Source: Phenylobacterium sp.
GTDB taxonomy: Bacteria; Pseudomonadota; Alphaproteobacteria; Caulobacterales; Caulobacteraceae
NCBI RefSeq assembly: GCF_030693625.1
Contig: NZ_JAUYAF010000070.1
Coordinates: 62,001 to 126,000, forward strand
Length of the DNA: 64,000 bases
Direction of reading: 5' to 3'
Numbering within the stretch: position 1 is the first letter of the stretch; every line of letters begins with the position of its first letter. Shown here piece after piece: positions 33,413 to 42,836 of the stretch. The notes below the pieces were generated by a model that had not been told where the DNA came from, ran no database searches, and saw nothing but the letters and a program-made list of their open reading frames with translations. The translations under genes were made by a program, and so were the position numbers.

Positions 33413-34176
33413 ACCGCGTACTGGACGTCTTGGCGCCGTTCGCTCTCATCGGTCTGCTGCTGGCCGGGTGGGAGATCGCCTGCCGGGTCACCGGCGTGCC
33501 GGCCTATTTCCTGCCCGCGCCCTCCGACGTCGCCGTGGCCCTGGCCACGGACACCGCCAGCCTGATGCAGGCGGCCTGGAACACCCTGTCGGTGGCGCTG
33601 ATCTCGCTGATGATCGCCAGTATCCTGGCCCAGGCGATCGCCTTGCTGGTGGGCCTGAGCCCGCTCATCGACCGCGCGGTGCGGCCATTGGCCTCGGTTC
33701 TCCAGGTGACGCCGGTGGTGGCCATCGCGCCCCTGGTGCTGATTTGGGCGGGCATTGATCACCCCGAACGCGCCATCGTGGCCCTGGCCGTGCTGGTGGC
33801 CTTCTTCCCGATCTTCTCCGGCGCGGTCACGGGGCTGAAGGCCGCCGATCCCGACCTGGAGCGGCTGTTTGATCTCTATGGCGCGAGCCGCCTGCAGCGC
33901 GTCCTGCGCCTGCGCCTGCCGTCGGCCGTCCCATTTCTGCTGGAAGGTCATAAGGTTGGCGCGGGCCTGGCGGTGATCGGGGCGGTGGTGGCCGAGTTCG
34001 GCGCGGGGTCAGGCGGGGTGCGCGGCCTGGCCTGGCGCATCCTCGACGCCGGCAACAAATTGCAGACCGCGCGCATGATCGCCGCCCTGGTGGTGCTGGG
34101 TCTGATGGGGGTGGTGCTGCACGCCCTGCTGGAGCGCGCCGAGCGCACGGGCCTGGCCTGGTGGCGTGGCCGTTAA
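33409..34176 (+). CDS. ABC transporter permease (NitT/TauT type)
   Basis: A 255-residue membrane permease with about six helices, opening VLAPFALIGLLLAGWEIACRVTGVPAYFLPAPSDV. The cytoplasmic EAA loop is recognisable near LKAADPDLERLFDLYGASRLQRVLRLRLPSAVPFLLEG (~145-180), the contact site for the ATPase. GTG at 33409 overlaps the ATPase stop (GTGA), so translation is coupled. It completes the three-gene importer. The frame continues upstream inside the ATPase gene, but that part is not used. Confidence 0.88.
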   Translation: MNRVLDVLAPFALIGLLLAGWEIACRVTGVPAYFLPAPSDVAVALATDTASLMQAAWNTLSVALISLMIASILAQAIALLVGLSPLIDRAVRPLASVLQVTPVVAIAPLVLIWAGIDHPERAIVALAVLVAFFPIFSGAVTGLKAADPDLERLFDLYGASRLQRVLRLRLPSAVPFLLEGHKVGAGLAVIGAVVAEFGAGSGGVRGLAWRILDAGNKLQTARMIAALVVLGLMGVVLHALLERAERTGLAWWRGR

Positions 34177-34185
34177 AGACGCCCG

Positions 34186-34200
34186 TTAGCTCAGGGTTAA
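34186..34200 (+). promoter_or_regulatory. Candidate CtrA box
   Basis: TTAG-CTCAGGG-TTAA has the TTAA-N7-TTAA spacing of the Caulobacter CtrA box with one mismatch. It ends 24 bases before the ATG of the proline-rich gene. The match is by eye only. Confidence 0.3.
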
Positions 34201-34223
34201 GCGACCGCGGCTAGCGTTGTCGC

Positions 34224-34931
34224 ATGATGAACCTCGGCCACGCTATCGCCGCCGTCGTCCGTGCGATCACGCCCGGCTCCCAGGAGGATGACCGGAACCG
34301 GCCCTATGAGCGTCCGGCCTATGAGCAGCAGGCCCCCGCGCCCACCGGCCCGATGCTGGGATGGTCCAACAAGCGCGCCTATCCGAGCACCGGCGGCCAG
34401 CCCGGGATGATGCAGCGCCCCGAGCCCCTGGCCCTGGCCGGCCAGTTCACGCGCGGACGTCAGGCGGCGCCGCAGGATCGGGACCTGCCCCCGCCCCCCG
34501 GCGAGAGCAGCCGCGTGACCTATCAGCCGCCAGCCTACACCCCCTTCGTCCCCCAGGCCCCCTATCAGGCGCCGCGCCCGAGCGCGCCCTCGCCCGCGCC
34601 CTCCCTGGACCAGCAGACCTCTTCCTCGCCGCCGATCTATGCGCCGCCGCCCTCCAGCCTCTATGGCGGCCCACCGCCCCTGCCGGAGCAGGCCGCGGTC
34701 GCCGCCAGCCAGAAGGTGGTCGACGCCTCGGCGACGGCCCGCCACGTGGGCGGCTCCTCCAAGCTCTATTCGATGCACCGGGCCTATGGCCTGGAGCCCG
34801 ACGTGATCCCCACCGTCGAAGGCGGCGACCGCTACGTCTTCATCGGTCCCCCCGATGCGCCCGCCTCCAAGAAGACCGACGACGGCGACGACAACAGTTC
34901 CGACAAGGCCGGCGACGGTCGCCCGTTCTGA
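34224..34931 (+). CDS. Proline-rich low-complexity protein of unknown function
   Basis: A 235-residue protein. The first ~18 residues (MMNLGHAIAAVVRAITPG) are hydrophobic and short of a full signal peptide. The middle (~25-165) is disordered, rich in Pro, Ala, Gln and Tyr (QQAPAPTGP, PPPPGESS, YAPPPSSLYGGPPP). The C-terminal ~175-215 is more ordered (TARHVGGSSKLYSMHRAYGLEPDVIPTVEGGDRYVFIG), then an acidic Asp/Asn/Lys tail. No family recognised. It is 7 bases from the DUF2336 gene downstream, a likely two-gene operon. ATG at 34224 or the next codon. Confidence 0.65.
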   Translation: MMNLGHAIAAVVRAITPGSQEDDRNRPYERPAYEQQAPAPTGPMLGWSNKRAYPSTGGQPGMMQRPEPLALAGQFTRGRQAAPQDRDLPPPPGESSRVTYQPPAYTPFVPQAPYQAPRPSAPSPAPSLDQQTSSSPPIYAPPPSSLYGGPPPLPEQAAVAASQKVVDASATARHVGGSSKLYSMHRAYGLEPDVIPTVEGGDRYVFIGPPDAPASKKTDDGDDNSSDKAGDGRPF

Positions 34932-34938
34932 GATCCTG

Positions 34939-36036
34939 ATGACGCGCACGAAGCTTCACGACCTGATCGAACTGGCCCAGGAGCCCTCCAGCTCCCGGCG
35001 GCGTGAACTGCTGCGCGGCGTCACCGACCTGTTCTTCACCACCGACGAACCCCGCGCGCCCGGCGAGTTGTCCCTGTTCGACGATGTCCTGACCCAGCTC
35101 GCTGGCGAAATGGAGGAAGCTGTCCGCGTGGAGCTGGCCCAGCGCATGTCGGGCGTCGATCCGGCGCCGGCCGGCCTGATCCGCAGCCTGGCGCGCGACC
35201 CCTCCATCGAGGTGGCCCGTCCGCTGCTGGAGGGCTCCACGGCGCTCACCGAGGACGACCTGCTGTCGGTGGCCCGTACCCGCGGCCAGGATCACCTGCG
35301 CGCCATCAGCCAGCGGACCGTCGTCTCCGAGGCGGTCTCCGAGGCCATCGTGGAACGCGGCGACGACGAGACCCTGGGAACCCTGCTGGCCAACCAGGGC
35401 GCCGAGATGTCGCGCGAGACCCACGAGATGGTGGTGGACCGCGCCGCCGAGAACCCGGCCCTGCACGCCGCTGTCGTCGCCCGCAAGTCGATGCCCGCCG
35501 ACCTCCTGAACGAGATGTATTTCGTGGTGGAGGCCCGCCTGCGCGACCAGATCCTGGAGCGCAACCGCGAGATCGATCCCGACGAGCTGGACGCGGCCCT
35601 GGCCGCCGGCCGCAAGACGCTGGCCGCCCGCGACGGCGCCCTGCCCGCCGACTATGTGGAGGCCGAGAAGGCCGTGCGCATCCTGCGCCTGCGCGGGGCC
35701 ATCACCCCGCCGGTGCTGGCGGGCTTCCTGCGCAACCGCGAGACCACCAAGTTCCTGGTGGCCCTGTGCGAACTGGCCGACATCGATTTCCACACCGCGC
35801 GGCGGATCCTGGAACGCCGCGAGCTGGACGCGCTCTCCATCGTCTGCAAGGCGGCGGGCTTCGACCGCTCGCTGTACCTGACCTTCGCCGTCCTGATCCT
35901 GGACCGCGACTCCAACGCCATGGGCCGGGCCCGCGAATATGGCGAGCTCTACGAAAACCTGCCCCGCGAAGCCGCCCAACGGACCATCCGCTTCTGGCGC
36001 ATGCGCCGCCAGACCGGCGACGTCGCCGCCGCCTGA
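34939..36036 (+). CDS. DUF2336 protein (first of two)
   Basis: A 365-residue helical-repeat protein of the DUF2336 family, frequent in Caulobacterales and relatives. RRRELLRGVTDLFFTTDEPRAPGELSLFDDVLTQLAGEMEEAVRVELAQRMSGVDPAPAGLIRSLARDPSIEVARPLLEGS is the typical N-terminal HEAT-like run. The C-terminal part carries LVALCELADIDFHTARRILERRELDALSIVCKAAGFDRSLYLTFAVLIL. Cytosolic, function unknown. The ATG at 34939 follows the proline-rich gene by 7 bases. A second DUF2336 gene lies at 48319, so they are paralogues within one window. Confidence 0.82.
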   Translation: MTRTKLHDLIELAQEPSSSRRRELLRGVTDLFFTTDEPRAPGELSLFDDVLTQLAGEMEEAVRVELAQRMSGVDPAPAGLIRSLARDPSIEVARPLLEGSTALTEDDLLSVARTRGQDHLRAISQRTVVSEAVSEAIVERGDDETLGTLLANQGAEMSRETHEMVVDRAAENPALHAAVVARKSMPADLLNEMYFVVEARLRDQILERNREIDPDELDAALAAGRKTLAARDGALPADYVEAEKAVRILRLRGAITPPVLAGFLRNRETTKFLVALCELADIDFHTARRILERRELDALSIVCKAAGFDRSLYLTFAVLILDRDSNAMGRAREYGELYENLPREAAQRTIRFWRMRRQTGDVAAA

Positions 36037-36046
36037 CCCTGACGCC

Positions 36047-37420
36047 CTAGTAGGCCGCGCGCGGGCTCGTATGGGTCAGACGATCCAGGGCGTCCGACGC
36101 GATGACGCTCAGCGAGCGCAGCCCCTGCTCGGCGAAGACGTCGAGGGCGGCGTTGAGGGCGTGGGCGGCGGCGGCCCGTTCGCCCCGGTCGCGGCCGGTG
36201 ATGTCCAGGCGGGCTTCATAGAGGCGGGCGAGGTTCACCTGCAGCAGGGCCCAGGCGGTGGGATCGCGGCCCGGCGACATGGCGGTGAGCTCGATGCGGA
36301 AGGCGGTCTCGGCGGCGTCCAGCACATTGAGGTCGCCGGTGAGTTCGGCTGAACGGGCCAGGCACAGCGCGCGGTTGGAGGCGCTGACGGCGCTCAGGGC
36401 GAGGGCCGGGATCTCCTTCAGCACCATGGCGGCGCGGTCGTAGCAGGTGACGGCCTGTTCGTAGGCCCGCTCGCTGGCGCCTGCCTCGCCGAGCGCCTGG
36501 AGGCTTTCGGCCAGGGCGGTCTGCACGCGGGCCCAGTCCATCGGGCTGTGGTCGCGGTTGAGCTCGCCCAACACGTCGGCCAGGGCGTTGACCGCCTCGG
36601 CCACGCTCTCGATCTGACCGGCGGCGTCGCCCAGCAAGGCCAGAGCCTGGCCGCGCAGGGCCGCGGCGCGGGCCCAGCTCAAGGGTTCGAAGGCGGCGTC
36701 CAGGCCGTCGACGGCGGTCTCGGCGTCGTCCAAGGCCTGTTGCAGCAGGTCGCGGTCCTTCAGGCGCGCACCCCAACCCAGCAGCAGGTCGGCGCGGACC
36801 AGACGGGCCTCGACAGCCAGCAGTCGGGCGGCGCGGCAGCGCTTGGTGAGGACCTGGAGGCCCTGGATCGGAATGGTGAAACGGGCGGCCACGACACGGG
36901 CGGCCTGGGCGTCGCCGGCGGCCATCCTGGACCGGCCCTCAAGGGCGGCGATGCCGACATCGGCCAGCGGCAGGGCGAGACCGCCCCGGGCGGCGGCGCG
37001 GGCTTCGCGGAAGGCGAGATCGGCGGCGGCGTTGAGGCCGTCGTCGCCGAACAGTTCGGCGCCCAGCATAGCGCAGAAGGCCTGTTCGCAGCGGGCGCGC
37101 GCCCAGCCGTCCGGACGGCGATTGCGGTCGAAGAGATCGGCGGCGGCCTCGGCGGTGGCGGCGGCCTTGCGCAGGGCGACCGCGTCGCCGGAGCGACGGG
37201 CGACCTCGCGCCAGACGATGGCGGCCTCCAGGCGGCGCTGGGCGCGGTCGGTGGCGCCGACACGGCCGGCGGCGACATCGGCGGCCTTGGCCTCGGTCTT
37301 CAGCAGTTCCAGGTCCAGCAATTCCAGCAGCGAGGAGTCGCCGCCGGTCAGGCCGTCCCGCGGGGTGTTCAGGCCTTCAGCGCCGAACAAGCGCTTAAGT
37401 TCACGACCGAACTCGAACAT
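36047..37420 (-). CDS. TPR-like helical-repeat protein of unknown function
   Basis: A 457-residue cytosolic protein made of about nine Ala/Leu-rich helix pairs with TPR-like spacing (e.g. WARVQTALAESLQALGEAGASERAYEQAVTCYDRAAMVLKE and WALLQVNLARLYEARLDITGRDRGERAAAAHALNAALDVF). No catalytic motif. It could be a scaffold; the partner is unknown. The stop is 10 bases from the convergent DUF2336 stop. Two TTAACC elements lie about 95-120 bases upstream of the ATG, so cell-cycle control is possible. Confidence 0.8.
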   Translation of the reverse strand: MFEFGRELKRLFGAEGLNTPRDGLTGGDSSLLELLDLELLKTEAKAADVAAGRVGATDRAQRRLEAAIVWREVARRSGDAVALRKAAATAEAAADLFDRNRRPDGWARARCEQAFCAMLGAELFGDDGLNAAADLAFREARAAARGGLALPLADVGIAALEGRSRMAAGDAQAARVVAARFTIPIQGLQVLTKRCRAARLLAVEARLVRADLLLGWGARLKDRDLLQQALDDAETAVDGLDAAFEPLSWARAAALRGQALALLGDAAGQIESVAEAVNALADVLGELNRDHSPMDWARVQTALAESLQALGEAGASERAYEQAVTCYDRAAMVLKEIPALALSAVSASNRALCLARSAELTGDLNVLDAAETAFRIELTAMSPGRDPTAWALLQVNLARLYEARLDITGRDRGERAAAAHALNAALDVFAEQGLRSLSVIASDALDRLTHTSPRAAY

Positions 37421-37513
37421 GACGCGGCTCCGATCACCCTAGCGTCTCAACACGGGACGCCTGTCTTGGGTTCAGACCGGAAGGAGCAAAGCCGGGTCCG
37501 AGATCGTAAACAA

Positions 37514-37539
37514 GTGGTTAATCAGTGCGTTATGGTTAA
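37514..37539 (-). promoter_or_regulatory. Tandem CtrA-like half-sites
   Basis: On the minus strand, TTAACCAT (37532-37539) and TTAACCAC (37514-37521) occur as direct repeats 18 bases apart, upstream of the TPR-like gene. TTAACCAT is a described CtrA half-site in Caulobacter. Binding is inferred, not shown. Confidence 0.35.
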
Positions 37540-37577
37540 CGAAGTACGAATTTTCGCGTTTTGGGCGAATTGCGGCG

Positions 37578-38312
37578 CTAGGCGAAGATCGACGCCTCGC
37601 CGGCCTCGTCCAGGACACGCCACTCGCCGGCCGCCAGGTCCGCGGGCAACTCCAGGCCGCCTATGCAGTCACGGTGCAGGGCGTTCACATGGTTGCCGAC
37701 GGCGGCGAACATGCGGCGGACCTGATGGTAGCGGCCCTCGGTGATGGTGAGCGCGGCTTGCGTGGGCGAGATCACCTGCAGCTCGGCGGGCGCCAGGGGC
37801 GTCTCCTCGCTGTCCAGCATCAGGTCGCCGGCGGCGAAGATCGTCCCCTCCTCCCCGCTCAGCGGCCGGTCGAGGGTGGCCAGGTAGCGCTTGGCCACGT
37901 GGGCGCGGGGCGAGATCACCCGGTGCAGCAGATCCCCGTCGTCGGTGATCAGCAGCAGGCCCGAGGTGTCCTTGTCCAGGCGCCCGATGGTGGAGAGCCC
38001 TGGCATGCGGGCGCGCCAGCGGGTGGGCAGCAGTTCATAGACGCTGCGGCCAGCCTCGCGATGGGAACAGACCACGCCGAGCGGCTTGTGCATGATCAGG
38101 GTGAGCGGCGCGGGGGGATCGACCGCGACGCCGGAGATGGTCATGCGCGCCGGCAGCTCGCGGACGATAGGGACCTTGGCGCCGGCGTCTTTCAGGGTCA
38201 CGCCGTCCAGCACCACCCCGCCGGCCCGGACGAGCGCATTGACCTCGCGCCGGGAGCCGTAGCCGAGATTGGCCAGCAGGCGATCGAGCCGGGCCATCGG
38301 GGCCTTGCTCAC
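37578..38312 (-). CDS. rsuA: Pseudouridine synthase, RsuA family
   Basis: A 244-residue rRNA pseudouridine synthase. The N-terminal S4 RNA-binding domain (~8-55: RLDRLLANLGYGSRREVNALVRAGGVVLDG) precedes the catalytic domain with HKPLGVVCSHR and motif II GRLDKDTSGLLLITDDG, where the Asp is the catalytic residue. RYHQVRRMFAAVGNHV closes the domain. RsuA modifies 16S rRNA at U516; RluE/RluF-like specificity cannot be excluded. A GTG start overlaps the stop of the RsmC-like gene by 4 bases (GTGA), so the pair is coupled. Confidence 0.87.
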   Translation of the reverse strand: MSKAPMARLDRLLANLGYGSRREVNALVRAGGVVLDGVTLKDAGAKVPIVRELPARMTISGVAVDPPAPLTLIMHKPLGVVCSHREAGRSVYELLPTRWRARMPGLSTIGRLDKDTSGLLLITDDGDLLHRVISPRAHVAKRYLATLDRPLSGEEGTIFAAGDLMLDSEETPLAPAELQVISPTQAALTITEGRYHQVRRMFAAVGNHVNALHRDCIGGLELPADLAAGEWRVLDEAGEASIFA

Positions 38313-39205
38313 TTCCGGGCCTCGTAGATCTTGTAGCCGCCCGCCTCGGCCCGCAGCTCCACCTTGGAGAAGGCGGCCGCCAGGGGCCGTTCATAGGGCA
38401 GGTGGCGGTTGGCGGTAAGCCAGCAGGACCCGCCCTTGCGCAGGGCCTTGGCCGCGGTCTCGATGAAGGCCACGCCCAGGGCCCGGTCTTCCGCCCCGCC
38501 GTCATGGAAGGGTGGGTTCATCACCACGAAGTCCAGATCGGTCAGACCGGCCTGACGCACGTCGGCCCAGAGGATGGTGGCACGGGGGTCGGCGACGTTC
38601 CTGGTGGCGGCCTCGACGGCGCGACGATCGACGTCCACCAGGACCAGGCTCTTGACGTCCGGGCTGGCGAGGACCGTGAGGGCCAGGATGCCGATGCCGG
38701 CGCCGAAGTCGGCGCCCCTACCCTTCAGCGGCGGAAGGCTGGCGAGCAGCAGGGCGCTGCCTGGATCGACCCGATCCCAGCTGAACACGCCGGGCTGGCT
38801 CCAGAGCTGGCCCATCTGCTGGGGCGCGCCCTTGGCCAGGACCGCGTCGAGACCGGCGACGGTCTGCGGCCGCTCGACCGTGCAGATGCGGTTGTGCTTG
38901 CGGGACTCCTCGAAGACCTCGCAGCCGAAGGCCTCGAGACTCTTCTTCAGGCGCGAACCGCCCTTGTCCTTCGGCGCGAAGGCGGTCAGCCGCCCGCCGG
39001 GCTTGAGGACGCGCAGGGCCTGGGCCAGGGCGTAGTCACGCTCGGCGGTGCCAGGCGGGGCGGCGACCACCGCCTCGTCCAGGCTGACCTCGGCCAGGCT
39101 CTCCAGGGCCGTGGAGCCCGGCAGGATGGGGGAAACCTGGAGCGCGCCGGTCGGCACATCGACCAGGTTGTGGGGCGGGGTCCCGTAGACGATCGCGGCG
39201 GCCAC
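38309..39205 (-). CDS. RsmC-like rRNA guanine-N2 methyltransferase
   Basis: A 298-residue SAM methyltransferase. Motif I is ADFGAGIGILALTVLAS, motif II is VLVDVDRRAVEAATRNV, and the catalytic VVMNPPFHDGG is the NPPF signature of RsmC/RlmG enzymes that methylate guanine N2 in rRNA. The first ~150 residues form a degenerate methyltransferase-like domain, as in RsmC. GTG at 39205, 4 bases after the prfC stop. It is followed by rsuA with overlap, so prfC, this gene and rsuA likely form a ribosome-related operon. Confidence 0.85.
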   Translation of the reverse strand: MAAAIVYGTPPHNLVDVPTGALQVSPILPGSTALESLAEVSLDEAVVAAPPGTAERDYALAQALRVLKPGGRLTAFAPKDKGGSRLKKSLEAFGCEVFEESRKHNRICTVERPQTVAGLDAVLAKGAPQQMGQLWSQPGVFSWDRVDPGSALLLASLPPLKGRGADFGAGIGILALTVLASPDVKSLVLVDVDRRAVEAATRNVADPRATILWADVRQAGLTDLDFVVMNPPFHDGGAEDRALGVAFIETAAKALRKGGSCWLTANRHLPYERPLAAAFSKVELRAEAGGYKIYEARK

Positions 39206-39209
39206 GGCC

Positions 39210-40811
<1,602 letters not shown>

Positions 40812-40843
40812 GGGCGGGGACTAGCGCAGCAAGCGCCGCGAAG

Positions 40844-41875
40844 CTAGCCGATCGCGGCGATCACCTCGGCCGGCGCGGCCTCCGGCTGCAGCTGTTCCAT
40901 GGTGCACTGGGTCGGCGCCTTGTCGGGCCGCCAGCGCAGCAGGCGGGTCCCGTGGCGGAACCGGGCGCCGGTGACCTGGTCGTAGCGGACCTCCACCACC
41001 AGCTCGGGTCGCAGCGGCGACCACTGCGCGCTGCGGTCGGTGGTCCAGCGGCTGGGTCCGCCCGGCGCCTTGCCGGTGAAGCCTGGGGGTCCGGCCAGGG
41101 CCTCGAGCCTCCGGGTCAGGTCGGGCCGCTCGGCGTCGCTGATCATCGAGGTGAAGCCGACGTGGTTCAGCAGGCCGGCGTCGTCATAGAGGCCCAACAG
41201 CAATGACGCGACGAATTCGGAGTCCTTCTCATAGCGGAAGCCGCCGACCACGCAGTCGGCGCTGCGCAGCTGCTTGACCTTCAGCATGGCGCGCTCGCCG
41301 GGTTGGTAGGCCTCGTCCAGACGCTTGGCGACGACGCCGTCCAGGGCGCCGCCGGATTGGGCCAGCCAGTCCTCTGCGGCCTTGCGGTCCTCCGTCCCCG
41401 GAGAGAGGCGGATGGCGTCAGCGCCCTTGAAGCTGGCGGCGATGGACTTGAGCGCCATGCGCCGCGCGCTGAGCGGCTGGCCGACCAGGGACTTGCCGTC
41501 CTCGCCCGCCAGGCAGTCGAAGACGATGAACTTGGCGGGCGTCTCGCGGCTGAGCTTCTCCACCCGGCTGGCGGCGGGGTGCAGGCGCGCCTGCAGGGCG
41601 TCGAAGGAGAGCTTGCCGTCCACCGAGATGGTGAGTTCGCCATCCAGCACGAAACACGTGATCGGTAGCTCGGCCAGGGCCGCCGCCATTTCGGGGAAGT
41701 ACCGGGTCAGGGGCTTACCGGACTTGGACTGCAGCTGGACGTCGCCTCCGTCCTTGAAGGCCAGGCAGCGGAAGCCGTCCCACTTGGGCTCGAACCGCCA
41801 GCCCGGCTCGTCAGGCAGGGCGGCCACCAGCTTGGCCTCCATGGGCGGCAGGTCGAAGGGGACTTTGAGGGTCAC
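40844..41875 (-). CDS. ATP-dependent DNA ligase (LigC-like)
   Basis: A 343-residue ligase. Motif I is RFEPKWDGFRCLAFK with adenylated K31, motif III includes FVLDGELTIS, motif IV is LDGVVAKRLDEAYQPG, motif V is AMLKVKQLRSADCVVGG. The C-terminal OB-fold ends VVEVRYDQVTGARFRHGTRLLRWRPDKAP. It lacks the polymerase and nuclease domains of LigD. These small ligases act in end-joining or stationary-phase repair beside Ku, but no ku gene is nearby. A GTG start is used. NAD-dependent LigA is expected elsewhere as the replicative enzyme. Confidence 0.92.
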   Translation of the reverse strand: MTLKVPFDLPPMEAKLVAALPDEPGWRFEPKWDGFRCLAFKDGGDVQLQSKSGKPLTRYFPEMAAALAELPITCFVLDGELTISVDGKLSFDALQARLHPAASRVEKLSRETPAKFIVFDCLAGEDGKSLVGQPLSARRMALKSIAASFKGADAIRLSPGTEDRKAAEDWLAQSGGALDGVVAKRLDEAYQPGERAMLKVKQLRSADCVVGGFRYEKDSEFVASLLLGLYDDAGLLNHVGFTSMISDAERPDLTRRLEALAGPPGFTGKAPGGPSRWTTDRSAQWSPLRPELVVEVRYDQVTGARFRHGTRLLRWRPDKAPTQCTMEQLQPEAAPAEVIAAIG

Positions 41876-41929
41876 GCAAGGCTCCGATCGAAAGACTCCG
41901 CAACCCGCTCGGCCGCCGAGTCGTTCCGG

Positions 41930-42310
41930 CTACGCCGCCAGCCGCTTCCAGACCTGCCGGTCGGTCCAGATCTTGTCCATCTCGCCCTCGTCCTGGCGCT
42001 TGGCCAGACGGGCCATGATCTCGAAGTCGACATTGACGTAGCGCATCGTCACCTCGTCGGGGTTGCAGCCGAAATGGGGCGCGACGAACAGCGCGGCGTT
42101 GATGGCCGGGGCCTTGGCCATGATCAGCAGACCCAGGCGCTTGGCCCGCTCGGGCCGGCGGTGATGCAACAGAGGGCTCTCGGCGTAGAGTTCCTGCCCG
42201 AGCCGGCTGACCGCGTTGAAGGGCAGGTCACGAAACCGGCGGTTCGTGATCTTCGGCGTCATCTTCAGGCCGTTGAGGTTCAGAACCACGTCGTTCATCA
42301 GGAAAAGCAT
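41930..42310 (-). CDS. Conserved hypothetical protein
   Basis: A 126-residue soluble protein not placed in a family. Notable segments are MTPKITNRRFRDLPFNAVSRLGQELYAESPLLHHRRPERAKRLGLLIMAKAPAINAALFVAP (~17-78) and a basic C-terminus ending WTDRQVWKRLAA. There is no signal peptide or catalytic motif. The start may be M1 (42310) or M5 (42298). It lies between the ligase and the DUF1491 gene, same strand. Compact, without repeats, and with ordinary codon use, so likely a real gene of unknown role. Confidence 0.6.
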   Translation of the reverse strand: MLFLMNDVVLNLNGLKMTPKITNRRFRDLPFNAVSRLGQELYAESPLLHHRRPERAKRLGLLIMAKAPAINAALFVAPHFGCNPDEVTMRYVNVDFEIMARLAKRQDEGEMDKIWTDRQVWKRLAA

Positions 42311-42415
42311 GGGCGACTACGCGATGGGCTGGGCTTGGGGGAGCACAGCGCCAATGTCGCATGGCTGACTTTAGGGCTTGTGCACAAAGGCGATGAATCG
42401 CGGGTTCACCCTGGC

Positions 42416-42748
42416 TCAGGCGTCCTCTACCGGCTCGGTCAGGAAATGGCGGCCCTTCTTGTCCTCAATGTCCACAACCCAGAGATCGGGGTCGATCCGC
42501 AGGGACTTCTGGATATAGCGGTCGAGGTCAGTCTCGTTGTCGAACAAGGCGGGCCGCATCCAGATGCGCTCGCCATCACCGCGGGTGGCCTCGGAATAGA
42601 GCCGGGTGGTCTTGTCATCCAGGTTCAGCACCTTGACCAGCACGCTGCCGGCCCGGGCGTCACCCTTGCGCGCCACGATGCCGAAACCACCCGCCAGTTC
42701 GGCGCGGCGGATCAGGGCGGCCACCCAGATGTCCGTGGACAGCATCAT
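42416..42748 (-). CDS. DUF1491 family protein
   Basis: A 110-residue protein. The pattern LSTDIWVAALIRRAELAGGFGIVARKGDARAGSVLVKVLNLD, then RIDPDLWVVDIEDKKGRHFLTEPVED, matches DUF1491, a small alphaproteobacterial family of unknown function. Cytosolic, no catalytic residues apparent. ATG at 42748 or the next codon. The upstream neighbour diverges. Confidence 0.82.
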   Translation of the reverse strand: MMLSTDIWVAALIRRAELAGGFGIVARKGDARAGSVLVKVLNLDDKTTRLYSEATRGDGERIWMRPALFDNETDLDRYIQKSLRIDPDLWVVDIEDKKGRHFLTEPVEDA

Positions 42749-42836
42749 GTCGCAGCAAGGTCTCTCGTAACGGACCGGAAAGGGCGAGCGTCTAGGGTGG
42801 GCTCAACGTCCCGACCATAAGGGACAATGAGAGAGC

